Shown here: one piece after another, positions 6,846 to 14,737 of the stretch
Layout of the letters: the number at the start of each line of letters is the position of its first letter
How positions within the stretch are numbered: the first letter of the stretch is position 1
Origin: JBJYIN01 sp046237015
Lineage (GTDB): Bacteria; Pseudomonadota; Gammaproteobacteria; Enterobacterales; Enterobacteriaceae
Assembly: GCF_046237015.1 (NCBI RefSeq)
Contig: NZ_JBJYIN010000031.1
Location: 1 to 15,048, forward strand
Direction of reading: 5' to 3'
DNA length: 15,048 bases
Made by a program: the position numbers and the translations under genes
Notes under the pieces: generated by a model
What the model was told of the DNA's origin: nothing
The model's database searches: none
Seen by the model: the letters and a program-made list of their open reading frames with translations, nothing else

Positions 6846-9509
6846 ATGGATATCGCTTCTACTTCTTTGCTGCGACGCTTAAACCCTTATTGTGCGGCCG
6901 CCCTGGATGCGGCGGCAGCGTTATGCCAAACACGGGCTCATGCTGAAATTACGATTGAGCACTGGTTACTCAAACTACTGGAAGATGGCGAAGGGGATTT
7001 AACCGTCATTGCTCGCCGTTATGAATGGGATTTAGATGCTTTATGGCAGGCACTGCTATCCCGGTTAGATGCGTTACCCCGGTCGGTAAAGGGGAAACCT
7101 CAGTTATCAAAGCCCTTGTGCGGCATTCTGCAATCAGCGTGGCTGATCGCCTCGCTAGAGGCTAACAGTGAGTCGATCCGTTCCGCGCACTTACTACAGG
7201 CGTTGATTAATCAACCAGCCTGGCTACAGGCACAGGATGCCTGGCCGCTCCTCAGTCTGACAAGCAGTCAACTGGAACGATTGCGCCCGCTGTTGGATGA
7301 GCAATCTGAAGAAAATCCAGAGAAACAGCAGCACGAAGCGTCGATGACGACAGATTCAGCGACAGAAGACAAGGCATCAGGAACGGCTTCCCCGGAGTCA
7401 AAAAAAATCGTAGCCGCGAAAACACTCAATGAAGCGTTACAGGCCGTGTTGGATAAATTTACACAGGATGTAACGGCAAAAGCGCGAGCCGATCAAATTG
7501 ATCCGGTCTTTGGTCGAGACAGTGAAATTCGGCAGATGATTGACATTTTGTCACGCCGTCGCAAAAACAACCCGATTTTGGTTGGTGAGCCGGGGGTAGG
7601 CAAAACGGCATTGGTGGAAGGATTAGCGTTACGGATCGCGCAAGGTGATGTGCCGGATAGCTTGAAAACAGTCAGTGTGCGTACATTGGATTTGGGATTG
7701 TTACAGGCTGGCGCCGGTGTAAAAGGCGAATTTGAACAACGATTAAAAAATGTCATTAATGCCGTTCAGCAATCGCCGGAACCCGTTCTGTTATTTATTG
7801 ATGAAGCACATACGATTATTGGTGCAGGGAATCAGGCGGGAGGTGCAGATGCCGCTAACCTGTTGAAACCGGCCTTAGCCCGTGGCGAATTGCGCACGAT
7901 TGCGGCAACTACCTGGTCTGAATATAAGCAGTATTTTGAACGAGATGCGGCGTTGGAACGACGCTTTCAAATGGTGAAGGTCGATGAACCTGACGATGCC
8001 CGAGCCTGCCTGATGTTGCGAGGGTTGAAAGCGCGCTATGCCTTGCATCATGGGGTTCATATTCAGGACAGCGCGGTGCAGGCCGCTGTAACGCTATCTC
8101 GCCGTTACCTCACCGGACGTCAGTTGCCCGATAAGGCGGTTGATCTGCTGGATACGGCCAGTGCTCGTGTACGTATGAGCCTGGATACGCAACCGGAAGC
8201 CTTGGTTCAGCTTAATGCTCAACTTTCTGCGTTATTGCTGGAACAGCAGGCCATTGAGCAGGATCAGTCTGTGTTGCCTGGCGTTGACGCTGAACGTTTG
8301 GCGGCAATTGCACCACAACGTGCCGAAATCGAGACGCGATATGAGCAACTCAGGCAGCAGTATGAACGGGAAAAAGCGCTGGCGCTGAGCATACTGGAGG
8401 CACGTCAGCAAGCGGTAGCGCCGCAGAAACTGGCCGATTTGTTGCAGGAACTCACTCAACTACAGGCAAATGAGCCTCTGCTGTCGCTGGATGTGGATGT
8501 CCGTACTGTGGCAACAGTGATTGCGGATTGGACAGGCGTGCCGCTTGGCAGCCTACTCAAGGATGAACAAGCCGATCTGCTGCACATGGAGCACCAACTT
8601 GGTGAACGCGTGATTGGTCAGGATCATGCGCTAAATGAGATTGCTCAGCGTCTGCGAGCGGCAAAAACGGGCTTAACATCTGAAAATGGGCCGTTGGGCG
8701 TCTTTTTGTTGGTTGGCCCCAGCGGTGTGGGAAAAACGGAAACGGCATTGGCACTGGCTGATAGCTTGTTCGGCGGTGATAGAGCACTGATCACGATAAA
8801 TCTCTCCGAATATCAGGAAGCCCACACGGTTTCTCAACTCAAAGGTTCGCCTCCAGGTTATGTCGGATACGGACAGGGTGGCGTATTAACCGAAGCCGTA
8901 CGAAAACGTCCTTACAGTGTGGTATTGCTGGATGAAGTAGAAAAAGCGCATCGTGACGTATTGAACATTTTCTATCAGGTGTTCGATCGCGGTTTCATGC
9001 GTGATGGTGAAGGGCGGGAGATCGATTTCCGTAACACCGTGATCCTGATGACCTCCAATCTGGGTAGCGATGAGTTAATGGCATTGCTTGAAGCGCAACC
9101 TGATTCTTCAAACAGCGTACTGCATGAATTACTGCGTCCTATCCTGCGCGATCATTTCCAACCCGCACTGCTGGCTCGTTTCCAAACGGTGATTTATCGC
9201 CCACTGGCACAGGTGGCATTACGCCGTATTGTTGAGATCAAACTTGCTCAGGTGACGACACGCTTGCAACGCCATTATGGATTGCGGTGTACGGTGGAAG
9301 AGGGATTGTATGACACGTTAGTTAGCGCTTGTCTGCTGCCAGATACCGGCGCGCGTAATATTGATAGCCTTCTGAATCAGCAGATATTGCCGGTATTGTC
9401 TCAGGCGTTACTGCAACGGATGGCCCAACAGGGTAAACCTTCAGCGGTGACATTGGGATTTAGTGACGAAGAAGGGATATCGCTTACGTTTACTGACGAT
9501 AAGGAATAA
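6846..9509 (+). CDS. clpV: T6SS sheath-disassembly ATPase ClpV (TssH)
   Basis: ClpV is a hexameric AAA+ unfoldase that pulls TssC from contracted sheaths so that subunits can be reused. The product is 887 residues, as usual for the family. An N-terminal Clp repeat domain (about 1-150) starts with LNPYCAAALDAAAALC. A charged, low-complexity linker (about 158-185) follows. The first AAA+ module has Walker A GEPGVGKT (247-254) and Walker B LFIDEAH (316-322). A middle coiled-coil domain lies at about 400-535. The second module has Walker A GPSGVGKT (624-631) and the Walker B region VVLLDEVEKAH (about 695). All catalytic motifs look intact. The ribosome-binding site is weak (AAAGAGA, 6834-6840). 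The gap to hcp is 234 bases and that to vgrG only 5, with the vgrG ribosome-binding site AAGGA inside the clpV 3' end. Confidence 0.97.
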   Translation: MDIASTSLLRRLNPYCAAALDAAAALCQTRAHAEITIEHWLLKLLEDGEGDLTVIARRYEWDLDALWQALLSRLDALPRSVKGKPQLSKPLCGILQSAWLIASLEANSESIRSAHLLQALINQPAWLQAQDAWPLLSLTSSQLERLRPLLDEQSEENPEKQQHEASMTTDSATEDKASGTASPESKKIVAAKTLNEALQAVLDKFTQDVTAKARADQIDPVFGRDSEIRQMIDILSRRRKNNPILVGEPGVGKTALVEGLALRIAQGDVPDSLKTVSVRTLDLGLLQAGAGVKGEFEQRLKNVINAVQQSPEPVLLFIDEAHTIIGAGNQAGGADAANLLKPALARGELRTIAATTWSEYKQYFERDAALERRFQMVKVDEPDDARACLMLRGLKARYALHHGVHIQDSAVQAAVTLSRRYLTGRQLPDKAVDLLDTASARVRMSLDTQPEALVQLNAQLSALLLEQQAIEQDQSVLPGVDAERLAAIAPQRAEIETRYEQLRQQYEREKALALSILEARQQAVAPQKLADLLQELTQLQANEPLLSLDVDVRTVATVIADWTGVPLGSLLKDEQADLLHMEHQLGERVIGQDHALNEIAQRLRAAKTGLTSENGPLGVFLLVGPSGVGKTETALALADSLFGGDRALITINLSEYQEAHTVSQLKGSPPGYVGYGQGGVLTEAVRKRPYSVVLLDEVEKAHRDVLNIFYQVFDRGFMRDGEGREIDFRNTVILMTSNLGSDELMALLEAQPDSSNSVLHELLRPILRDHFQPALLARFQTVIYRPLAQVALRRIVEIKLAQVTTRLQRHYGLRCTVEEGLYDTLVSACLLPDTGARNIDSLLNQQILPVLSQALLQRMAQQGKPSAVTLGFSDEEGISLTFTDDKE

Positions 9510-9514
9510 TCGCC

Positions 9515-11932
9515 ATGCCCGATCTGCTCACGAAGACCAGCAGTCTGCTGCTGTCCGATCACGCCCGCTATCAGCTTACCGTAGGCGAGGAGAGTGCACC
9601 GCTGTCGGTACTGCATTTCAGTGCCGAAGCGTATTTGAGTCAGCCGTATGTCTACCACATCACCTTTACCAGTCCGGAGCCGGATATTCAGGCGTCGACG
9701 ATGCTCAATCAGGTTTCAACGCTGACCTTTAACGCGCCGCCGATGAACACCTATGGCGTCCTGCCCGCGATGGGGCCGTTGCGCAAGGTACACGGGGTGG
9801 TGAGTACGTTTACCCGGTTGTCACGCTCGGTGGATGAGACGCGTTATGCGGTGACGCTGGTGCCGCGACTGGCGCAACTGGACCACAGTCGCTATCACGC
9901 GATTTACCAGAACCAGTCGGTGGTGGCGATAGTCGAGCAGGTGCTGCGTGAGCGTCATGATTTCACGGGGAGCGATTTTCTGTTTCAACTGGTGAACGAT
10001 TACCCGGTGAGGGAGTACGTGTGCCAGTGGGGCGAGAGCGACCTGACGTTTATCAGCCGACTGCTGTCGGAAGTGGGTATCGGTTACCGTTTTGAGATGG
10101 ATGCACGGCTGAACCGTGACGTGGTGGTGTTCTTTGACGACCAGCAGCACTACGTGAAGACGGCGAGCCTGCCGTTGAGATTGCCGTCGGGGCTGGACGC
10201 GAACGGGGCAGAAGCGGTATGGGGGCTGGAAGTCTCGCACCGTACGGTGACGGGGAGCGTGGTCCATCAGGATTACAACTACCGGACGGCCTTAAGCGGG
10301 ATGCAGGTCACGGAAGCGGTGGCGGCGGACGACCCGATGACGGGTGAAACGTACCGTTATAGTGCGAACTACCGGGCGGCGGGCAAGGGTGAGGAGACCG
10401 AAAGTGGGGCCTTCTACGCACGACTGCACCATGAGCGAGCGTTGAACGGTCAGCAGGTGGTGAGCGGGAAGAGCACCTCGGTATTGCTGGCACCGGGACA
10501 ACTGGTAGACGTGACGGGGGATATCCCCGGCGTGATGCAGTCGGGGCTGGTAATTACCTCGGTGACGGTGGAAAGGGCGGGGCGAGACAGCAGCTATGAA
10601 GTGAGCTTTACGGCGATGCCGTACCGGGAAACGGTGTGCTATCGTCCGGCGTTGCTGGCGCGGCCGGTGATAGCGGGGACGGTGCCGGCGCGAGTGAGCA
10701 GCGTGAACAAGCATGACACGTATGCGTGGCTGGACGGGATGGGACGCTACCGGGTGAAGATGGACTTCGACCGGGACAGCTGGAAGGCGGGTTATGAAAG
10801 CCTGTGGGTGCGGCTGGCGAAGCCGTACGCGGGAGAAACCTATGGTTTCCACCTGCCGCTGCTGGACGGAACGGAAGTGGCGATAGCGTTTGAAGAAGGT
10901 AACCCGGACCGGCCGTATATCGCGTATGCCCTGCATGATTCACGGCACCCGGACCACGTGACGCAGGAGAACAACAAGCGGAACGTTATCCGAACGCCGT
11001 CGAACAACAAGCTGCGGTTGGATGATGAGCGAGGGAAAGAGCACATCAAGCTGAGCACGGAGTACGGGGGCAAGAGCCAGCTGAACCTGGGTCATCTGGT
11101 AGACAGTGGCCGTCAGCAGCGAGGCGAGGGATTTGAGCTGCGCACGGATGATTGGGGCGCGATACGTGCGGGTAAAGGAATATTTATCAGTGCGGATGAA
11201 CAGGGTCAGGCGGGTGGTGACGTACTGGATATGTCGGGAGCATTGTCGGTGCTGACGCAGGCGCGGGAAGTGGCGTCGGGATTACGTTATGCGGCGGAAG
11301 CGGCGCGAGCAGAGCTGGCGGATGTGAAGTTACAGACGCAGTTGATGGAGGAAAAGCTGGCGGGTTTGAAGGCGTCGGTGCTGTTGTTGTCGGCACCATC
11401 GGGTATCGCGCAGGTGACGCCCTCGAGCGTGCAGTTGTCGGCGGGTGAGAATCTGATAGGGACGTCAGGGGAAGACACAGATATTAGTGTGGGCAAGGAT
11501 TTACGGGTATCGGTGAGGGAAAAGCTGAGTTTGTTTGTGCACCGTATGGGTATGAAGTTGTTTGCGGGCGCGGGCAAAGTGGAGATACAGGCGCAAAGTG
11601 ATGCGCTGGATATGTTGGCGCAACAAGGGTTGACGGTAAGCAGCGAAGCGGGACGCGTAATCATAACAGCGAAAGAAGAACTGACGCTGAATTGTGGCGG
11701 GGGTTACATCCGGCTGAAGCAAGGGAATATCGAACTGGCGGCACCGAATAATGTCACGGCGAAAGCGACGGTAGTGCAGAAGATGGGGGCCGCGAGTTTT
11801 AAATTATCGGTACCTGAATTACCTGTTTTTGGACCAGAATCAAATCATCTATTTACAGTCATAAAAGGAATTAATGGTGTGAAGTCTAAGAATTTGGTTT
11901 TTAAGCCCTTCTCAATGGAAGATAATATATGA
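9515..11932 (+). CDS. vgrG: T6SS spike protein VgrG (TssI)
   Basis: VgrG trimers cap the Hcp tube and carry effectors. The 805 residues comprise a gp27-like N-terminal region (about 1-370, with LSVLHFSAEAYLSQPYVYHI), a gp5-like OB-fold (about 390-470, with DGTEVAIAFEEGNPDRPYI), then RNVIRTPSNNKLRLDDERGK and a beta-helical C-terminal part (about 590-755) with repeated short strands. A tail of about 45 residues from codon 761 looks unrelated. The first 2.28 kb is G/C-rich with G-heavy third codon positions, while from about 11795 the gene becomes A/T-rich like the downstream cargo genes. No enzymatic domain is fused. The stop overlaps the next start as ATGA (11929-11932), which ties this tail to the effector and suggests it is the cargo-docking element. 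Confidence 0.97.
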   Translation: MPDLLTKTSSLLLSDHARYQLTVGEESAPLSVLHFSAEAYLSQPYVYHITFTSPEPDIQASTMLNQVSTLTFNAPPMNTYGVLPAMGPLRKVHGVVSTFTRLSRSVDETRYAVTLVPRLAQLDHSRYHAIYQNQSVVAIVEQVLRERHDFTGSDFLFQLVNDYPVREYVCQWGESDLTFISRLLSEVGIGYRFEMDARLNRDVVVFFDDQQHYVKTASLPLRLPSGLDANGAEAVWGLEVSHRTVTGSVVHQDYNYRTALSGMQVTEAVAADDPMTGETYRYSANYRAAGKGEETESGAFYARLHHERALNGQQVVSGKSTSVLLAPGQLVDVTGDIPGVMQSGLVITSVTVERAGRDSSYEVSFTAMPYRETVCYRPALLARPVIAGTVPARVSSVNKHDTYAWLDGMGRYRVKMDFDRDSWKAGYESLWVRLAKPYAGETYGFHLPLLDGTEVAIAFEEGNPDRPYIAYALHDSRHPDHVTQENNKRNVIRTPSNNKLRLDDERGKEHIKLSTEYGGKSQLNLGHLVDSGRQQRGEGFELRTDDWGAIRAGKGIFISADEQGQAGGDVLDMSGALSVLTQAREVASGLRYAAEAARAELADVKLQTQLMEEKLAGLKASVLLLSAPSGIAQVTPSSVQLSAGENLIGTSGEDTDISVGKDLRVSVREKLSLFVHRMGMKLFAGAGKVEIQAQSDALDMLAQQGLTVSSEAGRVIITAKEELTLNCGGGYIRLKQGNIELAAPNNVTAKATVVQKMGAASFKLSVPELPVFGPESNHLFTVIKGINGVKSKNLVFKPFSMEDNI

Positions 11933-13587
11933 CGGATAAACTCCCTTTATTCGATAAACCCCAGGATAAGCCGACTCCTTATGATGGATTACTCGGTTGG
12001 TCTGCAAATTGGAAATGCTCCTTTGATCCTGAATATAAACCGGTTCCTTTGGATAACATTGAATCACTTAATCCAACAGAAGAGAAAATTATTGTTAAAA
12101 GAGGAGATACGCTAAGCAAGATCGCTGCTAAATATGGATATACGGTAGATATATTAGCCATATCAAATCATATTGATAATCCCTCTTTAATTTATCCCGG
12201 TCAGGTTATTAAGTTACCGAAAAAGGAGATTATCCTAGAGCAGGATGATCTAAGTAATAAAGAAAAAGAGATGAAAAGGGATGTATGTACGCTTTCTTTC
12301 ACATTTGAGGATTTACTGGAAAAACCTATTGAGGGGTTGAGGGTTAAAATTGTCACATTTACCGGTGAAACTTACGATTTTCTTACCGATGGTTCAGGAA
12401 AAATTCGTGATTTTGTGCAGCAAAAAACATCAGAATTAAGCGTATGGGTTTCCAGTGTAACGGGCAAAAGTAAAGAAGTGGCAAAATTTACGCCAATGGA
12501 AGGGAAAACAGCTGTGCTTATATCCAGCCCCAAAGTGAGAATTCGTGGGACAAGTATGGCAATAAAGGGGGAACCGGGAGTTGATGATGAGAAACAAAAA
12601 ATCAATACGGTGATAGTCAGACGTGATGAGTCGGGTGAACCACGGTTAGATCTAAAACACACTTGTCCAAACGATTATAATCTCTCGTTAGGAAAGAATA
12701 TTATTTATTGGGATGAGATTATCGCTGCATCAACGCGGAGTAGTATTCTGCCTCAGGCGATTGCTGCGGTGATTAATGCCGAATCGGCGAGGAAGGAAGG
12801 TGTCTGGTATCCGAAATCTGTTGCGTTGAATTATGAAAAAATGAAAGAATTGAGTAAAAAAGGGGATCACTCAATCTATTACCGTAGTTCAGCCACCGGA
12901 ATGACGCAATTTTTAAATGGCACATGGGTGGGCGAAACGTTTAGGGATGGAACGTTTCTAAATGAGAAAGCAAAAGTTTATGGATTATTGGAGAAGCGTC
13001 CTCGCCTGAATAGGTATGGTCAAAAGATACTGGATAAAGATGGAAGCATCGTTCTGGAAGATAAGTTCAAGGTGGAAGAAGGTGTGTGGAGAACACTGGC
13101 AGAAATGGGAGCGAAGCGTGATTTCTCTGGCTCGACCCCTTATCCAGTAAATGCGACGGAGAATGTCCAGAAATGGCTGAACAAACGCTTTGAACCATTA
13201 TATGCCATTATGGCAGCAGTTGATTACGGCGTGGCTAATTTGGCGGGATTGAAAAAGTCAGGATTTAATATTGACGGCCTGAACGATGCCGAAAAAGCCA
13301 AGGTTATTTATCTGACACACCATCTTGGTCTGGCAGATACGATACTTTTTATCAGGAATAAAATCACAGAAGAACGTGCGAAGAAATTACTAATTGCTCA
13401 GGTTGAAAAACCGAGTGCAATCGAACGTTATCACAATAATGGAAATAGTTTTATTAAAGCGCATAGAATGTGGTTGGTCGGATTTATGAATGGCATAATT
13501 AAATTGGATAATTTTTATTGTGATGAATTATTACACACCATAAAGCTTGAAGATGTATCGATCGACAATGTGCTAATTAAACTGTAG
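11929..13587 (+). CDS. Predicted T6SS muramidase effector (LysM + transthyretin-like + lysozyme-like)
   Basis: This 552-residue protein has no signal peptide and is probably delivered by VgrG to cleave peptidoglycan in the target periplasm. A LysM domain lies at 53-97 (VKRGDTLSKIAAKYG ... YPGQVIKLP). Residues about 118-205 resemble a carboxypeptidase-regulatory/transthyretin-like fold (PIEGLRVKI, FLTDGSGKI). The C-terminal enzyme region begins near 255: AAVINAESA gives a candidate catalytic Glu at 285, and SATGMTQFLNGTW (321-333) matches the SATG(L/M)xQF motif of lytic transglycosylases and goose-type lysozymes. YLTHHLG (461-467) occurs where related phage and T6SS muramidases often have HHEG. 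Translation is coupled to vgrG by ATGA. The A/T-rich composition, unlike the upstream core genes, suggests acquisition. Substrate and bond cleaved are inferred; a structural role is the main alternative. Confidence 0.85.
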   Translation: MTDKLPLFDKPQDKPTPYDGLLGWSANWKCSFDPEYKPVPLDNIESLNPTEEKIIVKRGDTLSKIAAKYGYTVDILAISNHIDNPSLIYPGQVIKLPKKEIILEQDDLSNKEKEMKRDVCTLSFTFEDLLEKPIEGLRVKIVTFTGETYDFLTDGSGKIRDFVQQKTSELSVWVSSVTGKSKEVAKFTPMEGKTAVLISSPKVRIRGTSMAIKGEPGVDDEKQKINTVIVRRDESGEPRLDLKHTCPNDYNLSLGKNIIYWDEIIAASTRSSILPQAIAAVINAESARKEGVWYPKSVALNYEKMKELSKKGDHSIYYRSSATGMTQFLNGTWVGETFRDGTFLNEKAKVYGLLEKRPRLNRYGQKILDKDGSIVLEDKFKVEEGVWRTLAEMGAKRDFSGSTPYPVNATENVQKWLNKRFEPLYAIMAAVDYGVANLAGLKKSGFNIDGLNDAEKAKVIYLTHHLGLADTILFIRNKITEERAKKLLIAQVEKPSAIERYHNNGNSFIKAHRMWLVGFMNGIIKLDNFYCDELLHTIKLEDVSIDNVLIKL

Positions 13588-13595
13588 GGGCGAGT

Positions 13596-14549
13596 ATGAA
13601 ATGGTTTATGTTTTTTTTCCTTTTAATTGGCCATGCGTATGCTGATGGTGGGTGCGTTGAACATAGTCGTGTGTGTAAGCAAACTAAGCTAGGTGTGCTT
13701 AGTGTTATTGACTCTTCTTCTGGGGGGAGCGCAAAAATATATTTGAATGAAACTCTAATTTATGAAGCGATAACTTCATATTTCAGTTTTAGCGGAGATC
13801 AAATTTTTGTGTATGATAAAAATAAAAAACCTATGCTTAATAAAACAATTATGGGTTACTCCTCCCCAACTCCCTGCGTTGATGGTATTGTTAAATTGAA
13901 TTGTAATATGTATATTGTTCTTGATTTCTCACAAGATAAATTGATTATTAGTAATGCATTTTATCCAGCAGATACACAATCTAATTTAACTTGGACCTCA
14001 TGGGGAAAAAAGAACGCTGTATTTGGCTTTGATGATGATAGTCAGTTTCGTTATGAAAATGGAAAAGTGACGATGATTGATGGTGGGTATACCGCCAAAG
14101 AGAGAAATAAAGAGAAATCCTCGGGAAAAAGTAATCCAGGTATTGATACAGTTATGGGAGCGTTAACGTTTGTGCCATCAGGGGAAAACACCCGTGTATT
14201 ATTAAATAACATTCCTTTTTATATTATAAATGGAAGTTTCTATAAGGGTATGTTAGTCAATCCTGTTAAAAATAATGAACAGGATGTGAATGGAAAAATA
14301 AAACGTACGGTGGTTTATGCTTCTATTCTTGAAGGGTGTGCTCATCCTGAGGATGTTACGCAATGTTACGCCTATTATTTGTTTGACTTCACGGGGAAAA
14401 CACCTATTGGGGTAGGACCGATGTATACCAATAACTCAAATTCCGGCTTGCTATTGACTGACTGGATAGATCAGGATAATGCATTGGTTAATTTTGGTGA
14501 TGGCACGCAATATAAATACTCAAAAGGCGAGTTAAAGAAAGTGAAGTAA
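13596..14549 (+). CDS. Predicted periplasmic immunity protein with two similar halves
   Basis: I do not recognise a named family. The 317-residue product has a signal peptide (about 1-16, with AYA then DGG) and no lipobox or other membrane helix, so it should be periplasmic. It starts 9 bases after the muramidase gene, with GGGG at 13587-13590 as ribosome-binding site. Position plus export fit an immunity protein that neutralises a peptidoglycan-cleaving effector. Two halves resemble each other: residues about 105-160 align with about 260-316 (LDFSQDK with FDFTGKT; FGFDDDSQFRYENGKV with VNFGDGTQYKYSKGEL). Each half has a cysteine pair with identical spacing, C94/C103 and C248/C257, suggesting disulfides; C20 and C27 may form another. 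Composition is strongly A/T-rich. Function is inferred from context only. Confidence 0.8.
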   Translation: MKWFMFFFLLIGHAYADGGCVEHSRVCKQTKLGVLSVIDSSSGGSAKIYLNETLIYEAITSYFSFSGDQIFVYDKNKKPMLNKTIMGYSSPTPCVDGIVKLNCNMYIVLDFSQDKLIISNAFYPADTQSNLTWTSWGKKNAVFGFDDDSQFRYENGKVTMIDGGYTAKERNKEKSSGKSNPGIDTVMGALTFVPSGENTRVLLNNIPFYIINGSFYKGMLVNPVKNNEQDVNGKIKRTVVYASILEGCAHPEDVTQCYAYYLFDFTGKTPIGVGPMYTNNSNSGLLLTDWIDQDNALVNFGDGTQYKYSKGELKKVK

Positions 14550-14576
14550 TATTTAATTATTACGGTTTTATCTTTT
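14546..14576 (+). terminator. Weak candidate terminator after the immunity gene
   Basis: GTAATA (14546-14551) and TATTAC (14558-14563) form a six-base-pair, A/T-rich stem overlapping the stop codon. It is followed by GG and a T-rich tract (TTTTATCTTTT, 14566-14576). The stem is low in G/C and the tract is interrupted, so termination would be inefficient at best. Confidence 0.25.
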
Positions 14577-14737
14577 ACCTCTGAAATTTTAATTATCGAT
14601 AAGCTAAGATGTTGTGTTTTTTAAGTGTGCAATGTTGATATCGTTTTTGTATTAGTTGTAAGTGAGGGTGATAAAGCGTTAAGTTACTTTAATAAACATG
14701 TTTTTGGAGGGCTGGTTTTTAAACCAATTAGATAATC
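14550..14737 (+). other. A/T-rich intergenic region before the lipoprotein gene
   Basis: This 188-base gap is A/T-rich with no supported gene. TTGATA at 14635-14640 could be a -35 box, but no good -10 follows at 16-18 bases, so I do not call a promoter. A 28-codon frame starting at ATG 14698 overlaps the lipoprotein start out of frame and lacks a ribosome-binding site; it is probably chance. The region ends with an unusual ribosome-binding arrangement listed separately. Confidence 0.5.
14706..14726 (+). promoter_or_regulatory. Distant ribosome-binding site followed by a hairpin
   Basis: GGAGGG (14706-14711) is the best Shine-Dalgarno sequence near the lipoprotein gene but ends 26 bases before its ATG. 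Between them, TGGTT (14713-14717) and AACCA (14722-14726) can form a five-base-pair hairpin with a four-base loop. Folding it would shorten the effective spacing to about 12 bases. No other Shine-Dalgarno sequence lies at normal distance, and an in-frame TAG at 14729-14731 excludes an earlier start. Confidence 0.35.

Noticed and set aside
10292..10936. Long open frame on the minus strand within vgrG (214 codons)
   Set aside because: It lies entirely antisense to a well-supported VgrG coding region, whose G-rich third positions remove stops from the opposite strand. Its arginine-, histidine- and proline-rich product looks like a reading-frame shadow.
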